Shown: positions 59,459-64,000 of the stretch, one piece after another
Layout of the letters: every line of letters starts with the position of its first letter
Position numbering within the stretch: position 1 is the first letter of the stretch
Origin: Streptomyces sp. NBC_00258
GTDB taxonomy: Bacteria > Actinomycetota > Actinomycetes > Streptomycetales > Streptomycetaceae
Direction of reading: 5' to 3'
Assembly: GCF_036182465.1 (NCBI RefSeq)
Contig: NZ_CP108081.1
Span: 7,068,001-7,132,000 of the forward strand
Length of the DNA: 64,000 nt
The notes under the pieces: generated by a model
What the model saw: the letters and a program-made list of their open reading frames with translations, nothing else
Database searches by the model: none
What the model was told of the DNA's origin: nothing
Program-made: the position numbers and the translations under genes

Positions 59459-60157
59459 GTGACCCGCGCATCCCTGAACAAGCAGCCGCACGAAGTCGCC
59501 TCGATGTTCGACGACGTGGCGGAACGCTACGACCTGACGAACGACGTGCTGTCGCTCGGCCAGGACCGGGTGTGGCGCAAGGAGGTCGCGAAGGCGGTCG
59601 ACGCGCGGCCCGCGCAGAAGATCCTCGACCTCGCCGCGGGCACCGCCACCTCGTCGCTGCCCTTCGCGCGCACGGGTGCGTACGTCGTCCCCTGCGACTT
59701 CTCCCTCGGGATGCTCAGGGTCGGCAAGAAGAACCACCCCTGGCTGCCGCTCACGGCGGGCGACGCGACGAAGCTGCCGTTCAAGGACGACACGTTCGAC
59801 GCGGTGACGATCTCCTTCGGCCTGCGGAACGTGCAGGACACGGACACCGCGCTGCGCGAGCTGCACCGGGTGACCAAGCCCGGCGGACGCGTCGTGATCT
59901 GCGAGTTCTCGCATCCGACCTGGGCGCCGTTCCGCACGGTCTACACCGAGTACCTGATGCGCGCCCTCCCGCCGGTGGCCCGCGCGGTCTCCTCCAACCC
60001 CGACGCGTACGTCTACCTCGCCGAGTCCATCCGCGACTGGCCCGACCAGCCCGCCCTCGCCGAACGCCTCACCAAGGCGGGTTGGTCAAAGGTCGCCTGG
60101 CGCAACCTGACGGGCGGGGTCGTGGCGCTGCACAGGGGTTACAAGCAGGCCCCGTAA
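59459..60157 (+). CDS. menG: Demethylmenaquinone methyltransferase (MenG/UbiE)
   Basis: 232 residues. SAM-binding ILDLAAGTATSSLPFA, PLTAGDATKLPFKDDTFD and the UbiE signature SFGLRNVQDTDTALRELHRV, ending near GGVVALHRGYK. It methylates demethylmenaquinone in the last step of menaquinone synthesis. GTG 59459 lies after GGGGG. The menJ-like reductase is 1.3 kb downstream, so the end of the quinone pathway is clustered. Confidence 0.92.
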   Translation: MTRASLNKQPHEVASMFDDVAERYDLTNDVLSLGQDRVWRKEVAKAVDARPAQKILDLAAGTATSSLPFARTGAYVVPCDFSLGMLRVGKKNHPWLPLTAGDATKLPFKDDTFDAVTISFGLRNVQDTDTALRELHRVTKPGGRVVICEFSHPTWAPFRTVYTEYLMRALPPVARAVSSNPDAYVYLAESIRDWPDQPALAERLTKAGWSKVAWRNLTGGVVALHRGYKQAP

Positions 60158-60190
60158 GCCGCTTCTCTCAGGGGCACGGGAGGTGCCTTC

Positions 60191-60277
60191 TTTTAGGGGC
60201 GCGGGGAACTGCGCAATCTTTTGGCTTTCAGGGGCGCGGGGAACGGCGCAGTCTTTCAGGGGCGCGGGGAACTGCGC
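60191..60277. repeat. Three tandem copies of the dispersed repeat
   Basis: Three direct copies of a 24-base unit, TTTTAGGGGCGCGGGGAACT then GCGC (60191-60214, 60226-60249 and 60254-60277), with one change in the second. It lies between converging genes (menG and the PASTA gene). The same unit forms the terminator arms at 53.79-53.88 kb. Confidence 0.75.
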
Positions 60278-60328
60278 GACCAGCCCCCACCGGCCCGCGG
60301 TGTTCCCACAACCTGCAGCCCCCAGCGA

Positions 60329-60667
60329 CTACCGCAGCACGGCAAACGGATCCCCCGGCTCATCAAGCTCCCGGTACAGCCCCCCGGCCGGCGGCCCACC
60401 CCGCCGAGGCTCCCGCACACCGGCCCCGCCCCCACCCTCACCCTCCCCGAAGTCGAACCACACCGTCACAACCGCCCCGCGCGGCACCTCGGAACCGGGC
60501 AACGGGTACTGGCGTACGACGTAATCGACGACGGTCAGATGGAAGTCGGGCCGATCCGGCGCCGCGAGCAGCACCCCTCGCGCCTCGGCCGTCTCCCGCG
60601 CGTCCACGGCCATCAGACCGACGAGCCGCGGCACGCGCACTTCGGGTGTCTTGCGTGGTATGCGCAC
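60329..60667 (-). CDS. Small PASTA-domain protein
   Basis: 112 residues with one PASTA-like domain: VRVPRLVGLMAVDARETAEA, RPDFHLTVV, YPLPGSEVPRGAVVTVWF. PASTA modules usually bind peptidoglycan fragments, but no signal or membrane segment is seen, so the location is uncertain. GTG 60667 has GGGGGTGA five bases ahead; the much longer frame runs antisense through the GNAT gene and is not real. Confidence 0.7.
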   Translation of the reverse strand: MRIPRKTPEVRVPRLVGLMAVDARETAEARGVLLAAPDRPDFHLTVVDYVVRQYPLPGSEVPRGAVVTVWFDFGEGEGGGGAGVREPRRGGPPAGGLYRELDEPGDPFAVLR

Positions 60668-60780
60668 AGACGTCACCCCCAGCGGTACCGGCAGAGTAAG
60701 CCCTGCCGAGCCGTGCCGGAAGGTGTCGGAAGCCCGCCCGAAAGCCCCCGGGAACCCGGTGGGAACTTGGCGGGAAACGG

Positions 60781-61287
60781 TCAGAGCGCCAACCGGTAGC
60801 AGTGCCCCAGCTGGTCCGACGTCTCCGTGGTGAACGTCTCGGCGAGTTCCATGCCGAGGCGTCTGGTCACCGCGATCGAGCGTGCGTTGCGGGAGTTCAC
60901 CATGGCCACCACGCTGGGTACGCCCGTCGCGCGTACCCGTTCCAGCGTGATCCGCGCGGCCGTGGTGACGTACCCCTTGCCCCAGTGCTTCCGCCCGAGC
61001 CGCCAGCCGATCTCGATCTCGCCCTTCGGTCCCCACTCGCGCGGCCACGGCTGGGCGCCGGTGAAGCCGATGACCTGGCCCTCCTCGTCGAGCATGGTCC
61101 AGAAGCAGAACCCGTACTCGGCGTCGTGCCGGCGCTGCCGGGCGGTCAGTTCCTCGTAGAAGGACAGCTCGGCCGGCTTTCCGCCGTGGAACTCCATCAC
61201 GTCCGGGTCGTCGAAGACCCGGTGCCAGGCGAACGCGTCCTCGTCGGTCGGGACGCGCAGGTGTACCACGGGGAGAGCTCGGTTCAC
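60781..61287 (-). CDS. GNAT-family acetyltransferase, RimJ-like
   Basis: 168 residues. GWRLGRKHWGKGYVTTAAR is the acetyl-CoA loop, and VNSRNARSIAVTRRLGM the typical following segment of the RimJ/RimL branch. It probably acetylates a protein N-terminus or a small amine. It lies 113 bases upstream of the PASTA gene on the same strand and is divergent from the reductase gene. Confidence 0.85.
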   Translation of the reverse strand: MNRALPVVHLRVPTDEDAFAWHRVFDDPDVMEFHGGKPAELSFYEELTARQRRHDAEYGFCFWTMLDEEGQVIGFTGAQPWPREWGPKGEIEIGWRLGRKHWGKGYVTTAARITLERVRATGVPSVVAMVNSRNARSIAVTRRLGMELAETFTTETSDQLGHCYRLAL

Positions 61288-61424
61288 GGGGCAGCCCTTC
61301 AGCCAGGTGATCAGTACCGCTGCATAGACTGCCCATGTCGCGTGCCCGTCAGCACGCGGATTTCGAGACTTCGCACTTCGAGACCTAGAGACCTAGAGCC
61401 TTCGAGACTTGGGGAGAACCCGTC

Positions 61425-62729
61425 GTGACCGAGTCCCAGCCCCTCTCCGAACACACCGCCGATGTGATCGTCGTCGGGGCCGGGCCAGCCGGTTCCACCA
61501 CCGCGTACTACCTGGCCAAGGCCGGACTCGACGTCCTGCTCCTCGAGAAGACCGCGTTTCCGCGGGAGAAGGTGTGCGGTGACGGGCTGACGCCCCGCGC
61601 CACCAAACAACTCGTCTCCATGGGCATCGACATCTCGGAGGAGGCGGGCTGGCTCCGGAACAAGGGGCTCCGCATCATCGGCGGCGGCGTCCGCCTCCAG
61701 CTGGACTGGCCGGATCTCGCCGCCTACCCGGACTACGGACTCGTACGGAAGCGGGACGACTTCGACGAGCAGCTGGCCCGGCAGGCGCAGAAGGCGGGCG
61801 CGCGGCTGCACGAGCGCTGCAACGTCGGCGCCCCGATCATCGACGACCGCACGGGCCGGATCACCGGCGTGCACGCGAAGCTCGGTGACGCCGACTCCAA
61901 GGAGAAGCGCGAGGTCACCTTCCACGCGCCCCTCGTGGTCGCCGCCGACGGCAACTCGACCCGGCTGTCGCTGGCGATGGGCCTGCACCGCCGCGAGGAC
62001 CGTCCGATGGGCGTCGCGGTCCGTACGTACTTCACGTCCCCGCGCCACGACGACGACTACCTGGAGTCGTGGCTGGAGCTGTGGGACCGCCGCGGCCCCG
62101 GCGAGGACCGGCTGCTGCCCGGTTACGGGTGGATCTTCGGCATGGGCGACGGCACGTCGAACGTCGGCCTCGGTGTCCTGAACACCACGTCGTCCTTCAA
62201 GGAGCTGGACTGGCGCGAGGTCCTGAAGGCCTGGTGCGCGTCGATGCCCGAGGACTGGGGCTACACCCCGGAGAACATGACGATCCCGATCCGGGGCGCC
62301 GCTCTCCCGATGGCCTTCAACCGCCAGCCCCACTACACGAAGGGGCTGTTGCTCGTCGGCGACGCGGGCGGGATGGTGAACCCCTTCAACGGCGAGGGCA
62401 TCGCCTACGCCATGGAGTCCGGCCAGATCGCCGCCGACGTCATCGTCCAGGCGCACGCCCGTGCGACCCCCGCCCAGCGTGAACTCGCCCTCCAGCGCTA
62501 CCCGAAGGTCCTCAAGGACACCTACGGCGGCTACTACACGCTGGGCCGCGCCTTCGTGAAGCTCATCGGCAACCCGAAGGTCATGAAGATCGCCACGCAG
62601 CGGGGTCTCACGCACCCCGTTCTGATGAAGTTCACGCTGAAGATGCTGGCCAACCTGACCGACCCGACGGGCGGCGACGCGATGGACCGCATCATCAACG
62701 GCCTCTCCAAGGTGGCCCCGAGGGCGTGA
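61425..62729 (+). CDS. Geranylgeranyl-reductase family oxidoreductase, MenJ-like
   Basis: 434 residues. FAD-binding VIVVGAGPAGSTTAYYLAKA at 14-33, then PREKVCGDGLTPRAT and VGDAGGMVNPFNGEGIAYAM, the flavin-site pattern of the family. Mycobacterial MenJ (Rv0561c), close to menH/ubiE, saturates one isoprene unit of menaquinone; the gene here is likewise 1.3 kb from menG, so the same role is likely. GTG start at 61425 with GGGGAGAACC ahead. Confidence 0.85.
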   Translation: MTESQPLSEHTADVIVVGAGPAGSTTAYYLAKAGLDVLLLEKTAFPREKVCGDGLTPRATKQLVSMGIDISEEAGWLRNKGLRIIGGGVRLQLDWPDLAAYPDYGLVRKRDDFDEQLARQAQKAGARLHERCNVGAPIIDDRTGRITGVHAKLGDADSKEKREVTFHAPLVVAADGNSTRLSLAMGLHRREDRPMGVAVRTYFTSPRHDDDYLESWLELWDRRGPGEDRLLPGYGWIFGMGDGTSNVGLGVLNTTSSFKELDWREVLKAWCASMPEDWGYTPENMTIPIRGAALPMAFNRQPHYTKGLLLVGDAGGMVNPFNGEGIAYAMESGQIAADVIVQAHARATPAQRELALQRYPKVLKDTYGGYYTLGRAFVKLIGNPKVMKIATQRGLTHPVLMKFTLKMLANLTDPTGGDAMDRIINGLSKVAPRA

Positions 62730-62807
62730 CGCACGGACGCGCCGGAAGCGGGCCGAGTCCCGCTTCCAGGGGCGCGTTGTTCGGGTGGGGCCGCTGTGGC
62801 GCGCCTG

Positions 62808-62839
62808 AGGGCCGCTCCCCGTGTTGGGGGAGCGGCCCT
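62808..62839. terminator. Bidirectional terminator
   Basis: Perfect 13-bp stem AGGGCCGCTCCCC (62808-62820) and GGGGAGCGGCCCT (62827-62839) with a 6-base loop, between the converging reductase and NlpC/P60 genes. Confidence 0.8.
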
Positions 62840-62900
62840 TCGATGTGCGTGGCCGGGGCCCGGAGAAGCCCGGTCAGGGGCCGGGAAGGCGTGACCGAGG

Positions 62901-63701
62901 TCAGAGGACGCGTACCGCGCCGCTCGCCGGGTAGCCCGACAGGTCCTGGATGACGACACCCTTCGAGGGGTTCGCGGCGTCCAGGTACTGACCGCCACCG
63001 ATGTAGACACCGGTGTGGTACGCCGAACCCGCGCCACCCCAGTACAGGATGTCGCCGACCTGGATGTTGGACAGCGAGACCGGGGTGCCGGACACGGACT
63101 GGTCCTGGGAGACGCGCGGCAGGTCCACGCCGACCTGCTTGAACGCGGCCTGCACCAGGCTGGAGCAGTCCCACGCGTTGGGGCCGGTGGCGCCCATGAC
63201 GTAGGCGTCGCCGACCTGGGCCTTGAGGAAGTTGATGACCGTGCCGACGCTGCCGCTCGCGGGGGCGGGGACGTCGCTGTCGGCCGACGTCGACGTGAGT
63301 GTGGTCCGCTCGGAGGACCGGGTGGCACGCTCGGCGGCGGCCTTGCGGGCGTCCTCGGCCTTCTGCTTGGCCTCCGCCTTCTTCTTCGCGTCGGCGAGGT
63401 CCGCCTTGGCCTGCTTGGCGGCCTTGGCGGCGGCCGCGTCACGCTCGGCACGCAGCTGGTAGTCGGCCGCGGCCTGCTGGGTGACCTCCGCGGACTCGGC
63501 GACCTGGGCGGTCATGTCGGCCGTGAGGGTGGGCAGCTCGATGGTCTGGGTCACCGGTTCGGCAGCGTTCGCCGATCCGGCCGCACCGGCCACTGCCAGG
63601 GTGCTGAGGACGCCACCGGCAACTCCGGCGCGCATCGCGAGCGCCGAGCTGCTGCGAGGCCGGGGTTTCCGGTGGCTGCGTATGTGAGCGGTGTGGGACA
63701 T
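62901..63701 (-). CDS. Secreted NlpC/P60 peptidoglycan hydrolase
   Basis: 266 residues. A twin-Arg-free signal peptide ends near GSANAAE, then a Lys/Ala/Glu coiled coil (about 80-130) and the NlpC/P60 domain with NAWDCSSLVQAAF (catalytic Cys), SAYHTGVYIGGG (His) and YLDAAN (third residue). It should cut the peptide stems of peptidoglycan. ATG 63701 (MSHTAHIRSHRK) was chosen; an ATG 30 bases upstream would add EEPLIPVVP. The 299 bases upstream to the window end carry no recognised c-di-AMP (ydaO) riboswitch. Confidence 0.85.
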   Translation of the reverse strand: MSHTAHIRSHRKPRPRSSSALAMRAGVAGGVLSTLAVAGAAGSANAAEPVTQTIELPTLTADMTAQVAESAEVTQQAAADYQLRAERDAAAAKAAKQAKADLADAKKKAEAKQKAEDARKAAAERATRSSERTTLTSTSADSDVPAPASGSVGTVINFLKAQVGDAYVMGATGPNAWDCSSLVQAAFKQVGVDLPRVSQDQSVSGTPVSLSNIQVGDILYWGGAGSAYHTGVYIGGGQYLDAANPSKGVVIQDLSGYPASGAVRVL

Positions 63702-64000
63702 AGGGACAACCGGTATCAGGGGCTCCTCCATACCTTCAAGAAACGTGTGGTGCGCCACAGTTGTTCAATGGGCCGTCCGAATCCCGGGCGTGGCGTTCTT
63801 TATTGACGCCGTAACGGGCATTGCGGACACCGCCCGTCGGGGCTGTGATCACGGCCTTTCTGTGTTACGCCCGAATTGCCCGCGACCTACCACCCGTTGG
63901 AGCCGTTGGCCAAGCCCGGTTGTTTCCCGGCTGTTACCAATGTGACGCAGGTCACGGAACGGCTGCCCCTGCGGCGGTGTCGCGCGCGTGAAGCGGGGGA
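63702..64000 (-). other. Upstream region of the NlpC/P60 gene
   Basis: 299 bases to the window edge. AT-richer patches occur (GTTACCAATGTGACG near 63934-63948), which could belong to a promoter or regulator site. No gene, tRNA or known riboswitch was recognised. Confidence 0.3.

Noticed and set aside
63702..64000. A c-di-AMP (ydaO) riboswitch upstream of the NlpC/P60 gene
   Set aside because: Such switches precede many cell-wall hydrolase genes of actinobacteria, but I could not find the conserved core segments here.
1..64000. tRNA, rRNA, CRISPR arrays, insertion sequences and att sites
   Set aside because: None seen by eye: no tRNA cloverleaf, no regular spaced repeats, no transposase. A few short tRNA-like hairpins were plain terminators.

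Overview
The window is high-GC DNA with GTG starts, strong GGAGG-type ribosome sites and gene content typical of a Streptomyces (or very close Kitasatosporales) chromosome. The order of the futalosine-pathway menaquinone genes (mqnE end, mqnA, mqnC, then menG and a menJ-like reductase) matches what I recall of the S. coelicolor region around SCO4494 to SCO4557. No rRNA, tRNA, CRISPR array or intact insertion sequence was seen.

Layout. (1) 1-9.9 kb, mostly core metabolism: the 3' end of mqnE, a GNAT, a DUF4229 membrane protein, a TetR regulator, an actinobacterial fatty-acid cluster (MaoC hydratase and FabG4-like reductase, divergent from a FadA2-like thiolase), a long-chain acyl-CoA synthetase, a cold-shock protein and mqnA. 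(2) 10-20.4 kb, secretion hub: a membrane Ser/Thr kinase converging on a 1,532-residue EssC/EccC-like ATPase with an FHA domain, then a WXG100-like protein and a set of membrane, lipoprotein and secreted genes. (3) 20.4-28.3 kb, a leftward array of ten closely spaced or overlapping genes with two modules of small WXG partner plus multidomain WXG/transmembrane effector, and with members of a divergent family of cytosolic proteins. (4) 28.5-36.7 kb: a small GntR locus with a decayed gene beside it, a 1,510-residue RHS protein with an HNH-like C-terminus, an overlapping SUKH-like immunity gene and an Rpn-like protein. (5) 36.8-44.6 kb, a Tad/Flp pilus operon. (6) 44.7-48 kb, another WXG protein with three exported proteins, two of them paralogues of genes in part 2. 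(7) 48.2-53.7 kb: a LysM/BTAD membrane regulator overlapping a prepilin peptidase gene, mqnC and an imidazolonepropionase-like protein. (8) 53.9-59.3 kb, envelope polysaccharide genes: GH18-like lipoprotein, deacetylase/glycosyltransferase fusion, acyltransferase. (9) 59.4-64 kb: menG, a PASTA protein, a GNAT, the menJ-like reductase and an NlpC/P60 hydrolase.

The most interesting content is the accessory block between mqnA and mqnC. It looks like a Streptomyces type VII-like secretion island with polymorphic effectors. Three effectors share an N-terminal architecture: a DP-x-PGD motif, a WXG-type hairpin, a transmembrane segment pair and a PG-rich stretch. Two of them have a dedicated small WXG partner directly upstream. 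Four small WXG proteins share a C-terminal (Y/F)xx(L/I)D motif. A family of about 200-residue proteins that I cannot name sits beside the effectors and could be their chaperones. The usual core membrane components (EccB/D/E, or EssA/EssB/EsaA) are not in the window.

Basis: domain and motif calls were read directly from the translations. Family assignments rest on general knowledge of the families. Functional links within the island are inference from gene order and shared motifs.
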